Source: Camellia lanceoleosa
Lineage: Eukaryota > Streptophyta > Magnoliopsida > Ericales > Theaceae
NCBI GenBank assembly: GCA_025200525.1
Contig: JANUSC010000051.1
Location: forward strand, 992,001-1,056,000
Direction: 5' to 3'
DNA length: 64,000 nt
The first letter of the stretch is position 1; the number at the start of each line of letters is the position of its first letter. A model generated the notes under the pieces. That model was not told the origin of the DNA, did no database searches, and saw nothing but the letters and a program-made list of their open reading frames with translations. Made by a program: the position numbers and the translations under genes. Below are positions 1 through 10,633 of the stretch, piece after piece.

Positions 1-753
1 ACTTTCATTTCCATCTTAGATGACAAAATTGGTGATAATAACATGAGCCTTACTCAAAACTCACATAAATCATGTGTTTGAAACTCAAGCATGCAAATTC
101 AAAACAATTTCTTACATGCATGTGCATAAGGGCTATTACATCAACAAAATCAACTCATCTCACATTCTTGATCTTCAAACACACTTGAATCTACACATTT
201 ACAACAAAATTCATGAGTTCACTTACCTAGAAGCTCTAATCTTCACAATCTATGATCAAAACTTGAATAATCTTCAAGGTTCCCAAGCTTTAAGTTAAAA
301 TTTGCACAACTCCTCCCCCTTTCTCTCACTAGGGCCGGATCTCCCTCTCTCTCAATGGTGTAACTCAGATTTTGAGTTCAATAGAGTTAAAGGGAAGTGA
401 GTGTTAATGCACAACAAGCTCCACTAAATCAATATAATAATAATAAAGTAATTGGGCTCTGATTTATCAATTTGATCAGTTTAAATTGACCAGAATCAAT
501 TTCCAATTTAATTTCACCGTAGGCTCTAAAAATTATGCCAATTACAATGGCGTAATCAATTTTGGGTTCCGTAGCCGATAAGGCCCTCAATTTAATTCCC
601 GAAGGGGACTATTCGAACAGATATTCCTACGGCGAACAGATATGAATTCAAAATCACATATTATCACGTAATGGCACACAAAATCATGCTAAACACATAA
701 CTATAAACAAAATTAAGGACCAGTTTAGCACAATACAGAACAGGGGTATCACA
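1..753 (-). repeat. 3' LTR of the chromovirus (partial)
   Basis: On the minus strand the LTR starts at 753 with TGTGATACCCC, directly after the polypurine tract. This TG start next to a purine run is the expected 3' LTR boundary. The LTR runs left beyond the window, so its far end and target duplication cannot be seen. The segment is AT-rich and has no coding content. Confidence 0.75.
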
Positions 754-768
754 GTCTTCCCCCCTTTA
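754..768 (-). other. Polypurine tract of the chromovirus
   Basis: The minus strand reads AAAGGGGGGAAGAC immediately before the LTR start at 753. This is the plus-strand primer site of LTR retrotransposons. Confidence 0.75.
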
Positions 769-828
769 GGAAGTTTGGTCCTCCAAACTTAAGTTACCTT
801 CGTCGGGAAACAAATGTGGGTAGCGTAG

Positions 829-1020
829 TCACATTTCCTCCTCTTTTTCCCACGTGGCATCCGTCCCATAGTGTTCCTTCCATTCTACTTTCACCATTGG
901 GATGGACTTATTCTTCAATTCTTTCACTTGTCGGTCCACAATTCTCTCTGGCCATTCAGCATATTCCATATTTTCATCAATAGCAACCCGGTGATAGTCA
1001 ATCACATGAAACGGGTCTCG
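829..1020 (-). pseudogene. Chromodomain of chromovirus integrase
   Basis: This minus-strand frame encodes the C-terminal targeting module of a chromovirus integrase. Visible landmarks are YAEWPERIVDRQV, then a KVEWKEH segment and a DATWEKEEE end, which match the aromatic and acidic positions of chromodomains. The frame ends with TGA at 829-831. In this family the domain is thought to direct insertion to heterochromatin through modified histone H3. Upstream the frame is broken between about 1020 and 1116, so the domain is separated from the rest of the integrase. Confidence 0.8.
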
Positions 1021-1115
1021 AGGTAACCCTCAACATCGACACATGAAACACATTATGGATTTGCTCAAATCCCCAGTAAAGCCACTCAGAAGCAATCGAC
1101 CAAGCCTCTCCAAAA

Positions 1116-2178
1116 TCAAACGGTCCGATGTAACGGGCGACGCTTGTTCTTCTTCCCAAATCGAACTTGGCCTTTTATCGGAGAAACACGGATGAACACA
1201 TGGTCACCGACCTCATACTCAAGGGGCCTTCTTCGGACGTCTGCATAATTCTTTTGTCGGTCCTGGGCTGTTTTGAGCCTTTGGCGAATAGTCTTGATTT
1301 TCTCAGATGTGTCTTGCACAATTTCTGGCCCAAGCAAAGCTCTATCCCCGACCTCTGTCCAACAAATAGGTGACCTACACCTCCTACCATACAAAGCCTC
1401 ATACAGAGCCATACCGATGCTGGAGTGGAAGCTGTTATTATAAGCAAATTCTGCAAGTGGCAAATAATCTTCCCAACTCCCCTAAAAATCCAAAGCACAC
1501 ATGCGAAGCATATCTTCCAAGGTTTGTATCGTTCGTTCTGATTGCCCATCTGTTTGTGGGTGGAATGCAGTACTGAACCTTAGTTCTGTTCCCATAGCTT
1601 CCTACAAACTCTTCCACAACCTAGATACAAATTTCGGATCTCTATCCGACACAATAGATACTGGAACGCCGTGTAAACGGACAATCTCATCAACATAAAT
1701 AGTAGCCAATCTATAAGCAGTAAATGTAGTTTTGACAGGCAGAAAATGTACAGATTTAGTCAATCTATCAACTATAACCCAAACAGAATCCATACCTCGA
1801 GAAGTCCGAGGTAGGCCAACAACGAAATCCATCGTCACATGTTCCCACTTCCATTCAGGAATAGGGAGAGGTTGGAGTAGTCCGCCTGGTTTCTGATGTT
1901 CAGCCTTAACTTGCTGACACTGAAGGCACTTAGACACATATTCTGCAATCTCTTTCTTCATTTTAGGCCACCAGTAGGTCTGTTTCAAATCCCGGTACAT
2001 TTTATTGTTGCCTGGATGCATAGCAAAAACGGATCTGTGGGCTTCGTCTAAAACCCTCTTCTTAAGTTCCGGAATATCGGGAACACACATTCTGTTTCGG
2101 AATCTCAACATTTCATTCTCAATGCTAAATTCTGCTTTTGGACTCGCCTCAAATTCATTGATTACTTTTCTGAGGAAC
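1116..2178 (-). pseudogene. Chromovirus integrase, frame-broken
   Basis: The piece at 1602-2111 carries the HHCC zinc-binding module ([10 protein letters not shown] then CLQC) and the first two catalytic acidic positions (TMDFVVGLP and [11 protein letters not shown]). A second piece at 1116-1463 holds the C-terminal core after the third catalytic residue, ending in the GDHVFIRVSP and GQVRFGKK motifs. Frame changes near 1600 and a stop near 1480 separate them. The enzyme would insert element cDNA into chromosomes; this copy cannot make an intact protein. Confidence 0.85.
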
Positions 2179-4051
2179 TCATCCTTTTCGCTTCGCTTGA
2201 TCTCTCAATAATTGCTCATTTGTAATAGCGGCTATCAATCCGCCCTGTTCACATACCACTACCTCAATTTCAGAGTTCTCAAAATCTTGCAAGATTTCTT
2301 TTTGTTCAGTAAGTAAACAAGCCATACCCCCTGTTGATTTTCTGCTCAAGGCATCCGCAACTGTATTAGCTTTCCCGGGGTGGTACTGAATCTCAAGATC
2401 ATAGTCTTTTATCAATTCCAAACCATCTTCTCGACGATATTCAAATTTCTTTCGCGAAGAAGTATTTTAAGCTCTTATGATCCGTGTAGACTTCGCATCT
2501 TGCCCCATACAAATAATGCCGCCAGATTTTCAAGGCAAAAACAACTGCGGCCAATTCTAGGTCATACGTCGGATAATTCTTCTCATGTGGCCTCAATTGT
2601 CGGGAGGCGTAAGCAATAACCTTTCCGTTCTGCATTAACACACAACCCAAACCCTTGTAAGATGCGTCACTGAAAATTACAAAATTTTCCGTACCTGAAG
2701 GTAGTGTCAGAATTGGTGCGGTGGTCAATCTTGTTTTCAGCTCTTGAAAAGCAGATTCTCTTTCATCATTCCATTCAAACGGTTGCCCTTTACGTGTCAA
2801 TTGGGTAAGAGGTACCGCTAGTTTCGAAAAATCTTTTACAAACCTTCTGTAGTACCCTGCTAAGCCCATGAAGCTACGGACCTCCGTCACATTAGCTGGT
2901 GTAGGCCAATTCACAATCGCCTCTATTTTCTGCGGGTCCACTGAAATTCCTTCCTTGTTGATCACATGCCCTAAGAAAACAATCTCATCCAACCAAAACT
3001 CACATTTCTTTAGTTTAGCAAATAATTTCCTTTCCCGGAGTATTTGTAAGACAGCCCTCAAATGTTGTTCGTGTTCAAGTCTATCTTTAGAATATATCAA
3101 GATATCGTCGATAAAAACTACCACAAACTCATCGAGGTAGGTTTTAAATATTCTATTCATCAAGTCCATAAATGCTGCCGGAGCGTTAGTTACTCCAAAT
3201 GGCATAACAAGGAACTCAAAATGACCATACCTCGTTCTGAATGCTGTTTTCTCAACATCCTCTGCCTTAACCTTCAACTGATGATACCTGGATCTCAAAT
3301 AAATCTTAGAAAACACCTGTGATCCCTGCAACTGATCGAATAAATCATCAATACGGGGTAAGGGATACTTATTCTTTATCGTTACCTTGTTCAATTCCCG
3401 ATAATCGATGCACAAAGAAAGTGCCATCCTTCTTCTTCACAAATAACACCGGTGCACCCCAAGGCGAAGTGCTAGGTCGGATAAACCCTTTATTAAGAAG
3501 ATCTTGCAACTGTTCCTTTAATTCTTTCATTTCGGCGGTAGCCATCCTGTAGGGAGTTTTAGAAATAGGCTGGGTGCCCGCATGCCTCAATAGTAAATTC
3601 TATCTCCTATCTACCAATTCCCCGTAATTCATTTGGGAATACATCCGAAATTCTCTAACAATGGGAATATCATTCAATTCAACATTCACGGATTGTTCAC
3701 CAATACATAACACAAATAACCCCGCACCCTTTTTGATCGGGCCACATGCTTTCATTGCAGATATCAGATAAGGTGGAGGCACTACCCCATTACCCACAAA
3801 CACAATTTCTTTCTGTTCTGGTAGTTTAAACACAACCCTCTTCGTCACACAATCTATGGTGGCACAATACTTGGTTAGCCAATCCATGCCCAAAATTACA
3901 TCAAAATGTCTAAATTCAAGGGCAGTAAATCTACATATAAGGTAGCATCCTCAATATGCATGTCACAAAACCGATATATATAATCACATAACACGGATTC
4001 CCCGATGGAGCGTACACACATAACAAATATGGCAACAATTTAGGGTCTTTT
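2179..4051 (-). pseudogene. Chromovirus protease linker, reverse transcriptase and RNase H
   Basis: Starting at the high-coordinate end, 3600-3893 is the protease-RT linker (GMDWLTKYCATIDC). The segment 3369-3590 is the RT N-terminus ([24 protein letters not shown]). The segment 2441-3427 holds the RT core ([25 protein letters not shown], catalytic FIDDILIYS) and RNase H ([17 protein letters not shown]). The segment 2179-2421 is the RNase H tail and connection (YHPGKANTVADALSR). The frame breaks near 3600, 3420 and 2430, so it is a pseudogene. The YxDD-type motif reads FIDD, as in many gypsy elements. Confidence 0.88.
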
Positions 4052-5229
4052 TCATTTAGATGCAAACGTATATGTCACAAATGAGTGCGTTGATCCAGAA
4101 TCAATTAATACAAAAGCATCCTGATTACATATTGAGATAGTACCTGAGACAACGGCATTGGCATTCCGTGTATCGCCCGGAACAAGTGCAAAAACTCTCC
4201 CTTGTCTCACGGTATTTCCGATGGGGGTAGGTCCCACAACATTTCCCGGCCTTGGAACTGATGCTGTTGAGCTAGCCGCAAATTTTCCGCGGTTCTGGTT
4301 GCAGTCTCTGGCCATATGCCCTTGCTTACCACAATTGAAACAAGCTCCTGTTACACGGTAGCAAACCCCACGATGCTTATTACCACAAGTGGCACACAAC
4401 GGGGTTGTGTCTCGGGAAGAATTGGAGGTGTTCAAGGAGCCCGTGTTTTGCTTCTTTGAAAACTTTTTCTTCGAAAAGAAACCTTGCCTTTTGTTACCCT
4501 TCCATTCTGTTGTTGGCTTAGCTTGTCTAGCTATATTCGCCTCCGAGATAATGGCCCTGTCTAGTACTCCTATGTATGTCTCCAACTTCAAGACGTTCAC
4601 CCTTTCTAGAATTTCATCTTGGAGCCCACCTTCGAAATGTCGCGCCTTCTTATAATCGGTGTCAATCACGTGTGGCGCAAACCTGGCCAATTCGGTGAAT
4701 TTGGCCTCATATTCAGCTACGGTCATGCTGCCTTGTTTTAGTTCCATAAATTCCGCCACTTTCCTATCTCGGACACACTGCGGAAAATACTTCTCATAAA
4801 AGATTTCTAAAAACTTTGCCCATCCAGCATCCTTGTAATTCTCGCGCATTAACATCCACCATCTTCTTGCTTCGTCTTCTAACATGAAGGTGGCTAGAAG
4901 CACTTTCTGTGCCTCTGAACATGGGAATACTTCAAACAGTTTTCGATGCCGAGGACCCAAGCTTCAGCTTTCAGGGGATCTAACCCACCATGGAACTGAG
5001 GTGGTTTCATTTTCTTGAACTCTTTGGTGAGGGCTATAATTCGGTCATCATTTTGATTATCTGGCACCGGAGGCGCCGGAGGTGGAGGTGGCGGATGTGG
5101 TTGCTGCCACTGTTGTTGCCACTCCTGTTGCTGTCTCAAGGCTTCGGCCATTTCCTGTAGCAATCTTTCCATCCTGTCTATTCTGGCTGTAGAGGATTCC
5201 TCCAACTCATCGCCTCTTGTTCTCACCAT
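4052..5229 (-). pseudogene. Chromovirus gag and start of protease, frameshifted
   Basis: The reading frame starts with ATG at 5229, with a glutamine- and proline-rich N-terminus. It reaches the capsid core, where an extra base in an A run around 4940 shifts the frame. The second frame, from about 4960, continues the retrotransposon gag core (DEARRWW, KFLEIFYEKYFP, MELKQGSMTVAEYEAKF). It then shows a CCHC zinc knuckle (CFNCGKQGHMARDC) and the aspartic protease active site DSGSTHSF, before a stop at 4052. Gag forms the particle and the knuckle binds RNA. Confidence 0.88.
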
Positions 5230-5511
5230 CTGATTAGACTTGCATTATATTTCATACAGGATATACACAAGTATGCACGTAACAAGGAATATACGTATCC
5301 AGATAATTTTCAATGCAAGTAGGTCACAACTTATAGCACACAATTACACAATTCAAAATAATTAAGCATGTTCATGATGTCTTCAAAGTTCATATCAAAG
5401 CATTTAAGCATACCGTCAATGCTTCCAATTTCATATCTATCATATGAATGCATCCTAGATCTTATCTAGACGCCTATTGCTCTTTTGGACAAGTGTGTGA
5501 GTTATTAACTC
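5230..5511. other. 5' untranslated leader of the chromovirus
   Basis: This is non-coding, AT-rich sequence between the primer-binding site and the gag ATG. I see no further structure in it. Confidence 0.5.
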
Positions 5512-5527
5512 GTGCACTGATACCACT
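5512..5527 (-). other. Primer-binding site of the chromovirus
   Basis: The minus strand reads TGGTATCAG followed by TGCAC. The first nine bases match the usual initiator-Met tRNA primer site (TGGTATCAGAGC); the rest has diverged. It lies upstream of gag as expected, but no LTR follows it to the right. Confidence 0.65.
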
Positions 5528-5536
5528 CTGCCATGA

Positions 5537-5798
5537 ACTAATCAATGGCATACTCAATGCACATGGATTATATGGCATGTATACACAATGCATTAACATA
5601 CGCAATGTTATGAACGAGGCATACACAATGCAATGATCAAACATGCAATAACATGGACTATAGGGTATACACAATGCAAGATGGACTTAAACCAAGATGG
5701 ATGGGCCTCGACCATACCCAAATCAGTGGCCAAACATGATGAAAATGAGGCAATAAGGTACATGCAAACATGCAAAAGTGCAAGGGACCAAACCTAAG
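5537..5798 (-). repeat. Old Tat-type LTR, left fragment
   Basis: The segment matches the middle of the solo LTR next door: both share the degenerate 'catacacaatgcaat' and 'catacgcaatg' blocks (compare 7520-7660) in the same orientation. It therefore belongs to an older related LTR that was the target of the solo LTR. Its left end abuts the chromovirus at about 5536 without any LTR terminus. The last five bases, CTAAG, are the target duplication of the solo LTR. Confidence 0.65.
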
Positions 5799-8700
5799 TG
5801 TAGACGTCCCCGAACGCCCCGGGAGGGCTAAGTCCCGTTCCGTTCATATTGGGGTCACTACAGTTCAAGGACTCAAATGTCACGGTTCTAAATCTTGAAC
5901 CAAAGAGTCCAAATCTGGCAAATCGATTTTGAAAAACAGATTTTTTGAAAAGAAGTGCCAAACATGGACTGCTTTGCCAGATACAGAGTCGCCACCTAAA
6001 TGTTTTTTATGGAAAATTTAGGAAACCCTGACTCAGTGCCAAAAGCCACGTGTCCGTCATCACCAAAGTTGCCTCGGCTCGGGAACTTGGGTACGATTGG
6101 GGAAGGTCACTTCGTGAGCACCCCCAGTCGCCCGGTCAAAGACCGGCCTCTACTAACCATGATATTTATTTTTGAAATCATTGTGTGTTCTTATTCCGGT
6201 TATTAGCCTAGGTTACTATGTGATGCGCACAGCATACAAGTATAGACTGAGTCGTCTAAATTGAAACAAAACACTTCATGTTTGTTTGTGAAAACGGTTT
6301 GCTACTCGTAAGTAGGCTTAAAATGCAGATTTTGCCACCCTCGGGTGGGCTTAGAAAACATGATGTCGCCACTGTCTAGTGGGCTTAAAACAAACATTTG
6401 ATGAATTGTTCCAATCCAAATAACACAACCTCCACCCACAGGCATTCAAGGCAGTTATATCACATAAGCAGTTAGCCTCATGGTAAGCATGCTATTCATG
6501 GAAACACTCACACGCATGCATGGATGCTAAAGCATAAAACTCACCGAGTACTCCAAGCCAAAACAGAAACTCATTAGAAATCATGCATGATCCTAAATAT
6601 ACAGGATTGCCTAATGCAACACATGCAAAAATGCAACTATAGCAGGCTCGGCTATCCTAAACATGGCATATGGAATGCTACAGCTATCATGTATTCAACT
6701 TGGAATTGAAATACAAATGCAGTTGTATGATGCGCCGAGCCCGGTGCATGGAAAACAGATGAATGAATGCAAACATACTATCATACTGTATGCTAATTGA
6801 AATATGCCCTAATCTAACCATCATAAGCAGGTAAATAAAAGGGAAGAAAGACGTGGGATTGGAAAACATACATCACACTCACCCACACTTATTACAATTT
6901 TGCCCTCGCACAGAGGGTCCGAATAAATATACAGTCCCGAATAAAAGAATATTACAGTCCAAATAATACAGTCCAAAATGTACAAATTCCTAATTAATTT
7001 ACAAATTAACTAAGGAAATAATAAACTGGCATGCAAGCCAGGGACTGCCTTGATTCTGATGAATGATGTATGTTTGGGCTGTCTTGCGCGGAAATCCACT
7101 GGGATGCATCAATTAGCCTCTGTTTGCACCTGTTCTTGAAATGCGTGCCAAGCCTAGGAAGACTGTTGATTCTTGATTTTGCTGTAACAGAGAGCAGGAA
7201 AGAGGCATAGCAATGTATTTCACAAATGTATGCATGTCTCGATCCTCGTGCCACCAATCACGCATCTCGATGCATGATGGCCGAGGAGCCGATTTGCACA
7301 ATTCAATATGGAATGAATGCACATGCAATCACAACAAAACCTAACTCCATCATGGATGATCCGGAGTGTCGGTGACTAGGGAATTGAGACACGTTCCGTC
7401 ACTCGGAGTACGGAACGTACCTCGTTTCCCGTGCCTGGGCAAACTCTTATCCCGAACACAATGCAATATGCATGACATGCATGAAATGCAACTAAGATAC
7501 AACCTAACATGCGAAAGGCTATGAAATGGCATACACGATGCACGAGGAAACATGGCATACACAATGTGCTAATATACGGCCTAGCATACGCAATGCTATG
7601 GAATGAAATGGCATACACAATGCAATATGGGCTTACACCAACACAAGTGGACCTCAGCCACACTCACATAGGAGGCCATAAGATGGAAATGAGACAGCTC
7701 GAAATGCGTGCACGCATGCACGCAAACCGAGGACCAAACCGAGGGCACGAAAATGCCACTCTAGCAAGACATGGCAAGGCACAAAAAAAAGGCATACTAT
7801 CATGCAAAAATCAGGGGTAAAATGAGATGCAAAACAGCCCCGAAACCCAGTAAAATGAAACCCGATGCATGAAACGAGTCCCGAAACACGGGTTTTGGCG
7901 CATGAAATGGCCTATAACTATACAATGCATACATAATTTGAATATGAAATGAAAAGATAGAAGCAAGGCAGCCCTGAGAAAAGCATTTTTACAGTTTAGA
8001 GTGAGGCCAAACAGTGGGCCCAGGTAAGACTAAATTAGCATACAAAAATGGCTCCGCAAGGGAGGTAATGAAGCAAGTCACAAATCCTGGCCCCAAACAG
8101 AGAAGGGGCCTTCTACAATATTTAATAGGGGCCAAAAATATGATGTTTCATAGTTTATGACAGGTCCCAAAAACAGATACAAGTATGCCAAAGATCTCAT
8201 GCAAGAAATGAGCCAACAAAGGGGCAAAGAAGCAAGTGGTGCATGGACGTCTCAAACAAGTGAGGGCCCTTCAACAATATTGAAGAGGGACCCAAAATAA
8301 GGCTTTTTACAGTTGATGGACGAGCTCAAAACAGTGTAAAAATAGGCTCAAAATATCATGCAAAATGAGGCCGTCAAGAGGGCTATAACATGAAGTATAC
8401 AAAGGGTGTCTCAAAAAGCCATAGACCCTTAATGAAACATGAAGAGAGGGTCAAAATAACCCCTTTTCAGTTCTTCTCAGGGTCAAAAAACAGAGACACA
8501 ATAGGCTAATAAATCATGCAAAAATGGGGACCAAAGAGGGGTTCAATGGCAAGTGACACATGGATGTCCCAAACAAGGATGAGCCCTTCTTCAATGTTGA
8601 AGAAGGGCTCAAAATAACCCTATTCACAGTTTATATCAGAGCTCAAAACAGACTACACATAGGCTAAAAATATCATGCAAAAATATGGCACAAAGAGGGC

Positions 8701-9944
8701 TAAAGAGGCAAGTATCAAAAGGGGGTCTCAAACAGTGAGAGACCCTTAATGAAAGATGAAATAGAGCTCAAAAAAATTCTACTTTCAGTTTTAGTCGGAG
8801 CTCAAATGTATAAGAAAGAAGGGCTAAGATATAGACCAAGAAAAGAGCAAAAAAGGGAAAAACGAGACTCACCCTTGAAGAACCAAACTTTAGCAGCCTC
8901 TTAGTCCAAAATACAGCACTTCTAGCCTCTAAGAAGGTCCTCCAAGCCGCTGGAATGGAGTGGTGGTGGCGGTGCTAGGTGGTGGTGAAGAAATGGTGAA
9001 GAAATGGTGTAGGACTTTTAGGGTTTTGGTGCTTGAAATATAGAGAGAGAGAGAGATTGTATATATGAGACTCAAACCAAAGTCTTCTAACCCATAAAAA
9101 TGCAGCTGGAACTCTGGTTTTATAGAAAAAAAGGGATGGAAAAGAGGGGGAAAAAAGGGGGGGAAATTTGGATTCAAAATTCCCCCCAAAATGGCCAAAA
9201 GGTGAGCTAAAGGGGCAAGTGATAGCTGCAGGTCCCAAATGGCTGAGAGCCCTTCAACAAAATTTAAGAGGGGCTCAAAATAAGACACTTTCTAGTTTAT
9301 ATCAAGCCACGAAAATAAATACAAATAGGCCTAAACTATCGTGCAAGAAAAGGGAAAAATGGAGGGGTAAAGAAGCAAGTGACATATGGAGATGTCAAAC
9401 ATCAAAAGGTCCTTAATCAAACATGAAAAGGAGTTCAAAATATGACTATCTGAAGTTCGGATCGGAGCCCAAAAATGTAGAAATAAGGTTCGGGAGCCGA
9501 AACATGCAGTTCGGGGCCCCAAAAGTGGGCTGTTAGACACCGGGAGTGGTGCTCAACCACAAAGTTGGTCTCTCGGACCATAGTGTCCCTCAAAAGGAAG
9601 TAATAAGATAAGTTCCAAAAACGGGGGCAAACGGAGGTGGTTAAGCGGTCCCGAACCGAGGCACACGGCCTGACGGCTCCGAAAATCGAGAACTGGGCTC
9701 CAAACAGGAAAAATGGCCACTGAGAGATGGTCTACGAGACCTCTCCCTTCCTTTGGGAAGAGAAAACAGAGAAAACAGGGCCTGGTTCGCAAACCGAGGC
9801 AGAGCACAAAAGAGTCCGGAAGTCCGAAGGCAAGGCTCGCAGCCGGGACTCCGCAACCTCAGAACGAGCACAATATGCAACATCACCAAGCGCTCAATCG
9901 GTGATGTCTGGGTCTTAAGGTCGGTCAAAAATGGGGTGTTTACA
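5799..9944 (-). mobile_element. Solo LTR, Tat/Ogre-type, 4.1 kb
   Basis: The segment starts TGTAGACG and ends GTTTACA on the plus strand. It is flanked on both sides by the 5-bp direct repeat CTAAG (5794-5798 and 9945-9949). There is no internal region, so this is a solo LTR left by LTR-LTR recombination. On the minus strand its start (TGTAAACACCCCATTTTTGAC) and its last 200-400 bp resemble the LTRs of the 20 kb element at 10634-30798; the middle does not. It has no coding capacity. Degenerate repeats of about 250 bp with a 'gagctcaaaa...cagtt' theme fill 7950-8800. Confidence 0.9.
7950..8830. repeat. Degenerate tandem repeats inside the solo LTR
   Basis: Four or so diverged copies follow one another. 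Each contains 'ccaaaaca..ga', 'tcatgcaa(a)atg(a/g)', 'aagaggg', 'aagca(a)gt', 'tgtcccaaaca' and 'gggcccttcaacaatattgaagaggg' blocks. The last of these is itself an inverted repeat. Spacing is about 160-200 bp. A single copy appears again at 9190-9300 and in the old LTR at 31190-31300. Confidence 0.55.
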
Positions 9945-10633
9945 CTAAGGAACAAAGTGCAACTCTACCAAAGCATAACAAGGATGAAATATGACATATA
10001 ATGACACACGTTCCAGCTCTGAAATGACATACAAGGTGGTCCCGAATCATGCAAACAACTCACCCGATGCACGTTGGATGGCACAATTACCAGAACTAGT
10101 AAAGTGCATTACACTAGAGGTGTGCAAAGCGATGCCCAAATGACCAAACCAACCCCAAACAATCCCTATGCAGACCCAAAACAGTGGCAAAGTGGACTAA
10201 AATGATGACTTGCAATGCACAAAAATGAGGCTCATGCAATAGCTCAAAAATGAGGCATACAAGCACAACTCTCAAACGCATTTAAAGAGTTGAAAACATG
10301 GGAATATGACACAAGTATAAGCTCTGAAATAACATGTTCAATGATGCCAAAATATGAAAACAACTAAAGTTAAGCATGCAAGAGGCTTCAAAACTCGAAG
10401 CTAGGCAAGGGTATTACACTACAAGCATGCATGGCAAGCATCATTCGACCATGGGACCTTAAAACAGAGCTAAGGCAGCCCAAATCATAAATAAAATCAG
10501 TTTAGTACATGGCCAAAATATGCTAGAATCAAGGGCCAAAACAACATGCAATGTGAGCTAGTGAACATGGATTACACTACAAGCATAAGAAGCATTCAAG
10601 AGGCCACTAAATCAGCAAAATTCAAAGACATGA
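9945..10633 (-). repeat. Old Tat-type LTR, middle fragment
   Basis: The segment lies between the solo LTR (right target duplication CTAAG at 9945-9949) and the 20 kb element (left target duplication CATGA at 10629-10633). It continues at 30804. It is non-coding, with many 'atgaggc', 'caaaacagtggc' and 'atgcaa' words as in the related LTRs. I see no gene. Confidence 0.65.
10629..10633. other. Left target-site duplication CATGA
   Basis: CATGA directly precedes the LTR start TGTAGACACC at 10634 and is repeated at 30799-30803 after the second LTR. It marks a single insertion event of the whole 20 kb element. Confidence 0.9.

Larger units (their letters stand above)
1..5536 (-). mobile_element. 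Truncated Ty3/gypsy chromovirus (Tekay/Del-like)
   Basis: Reading right to left, this stretch has a tRNA-iMet-type primer-binding site, gag with a CCHC knuckle, an aspartic protease motif, reverse transcriptase, RNase H, integrase, a chromodomain, a polypurine tract and the start of the 3' LTR. That order and the C-terminal chromodomain define plant chromoviruses; Tekay/Del is my best clade guess. Frameshifts and stops break every reading frame, so the copy is dead. The 3' LTR continues past the left edge. To the right of the primer-binding site, where a 5' LTR should lie, there is sequence from a different LTR family, so the 5' LTR is lost. Confidence 0.9.

Noticed and set aside
5448..5674. 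Open frames around the chromovirus primer-binding site on both strands
   Set aside because: They span the junction of two different elements and have no family resemblance.
9168..10001. Clusters of 60-100 codon frames in the solo LTR and its flank
   Set aside because: Overlap on both strands, no domain, and lie in LTR sequence.
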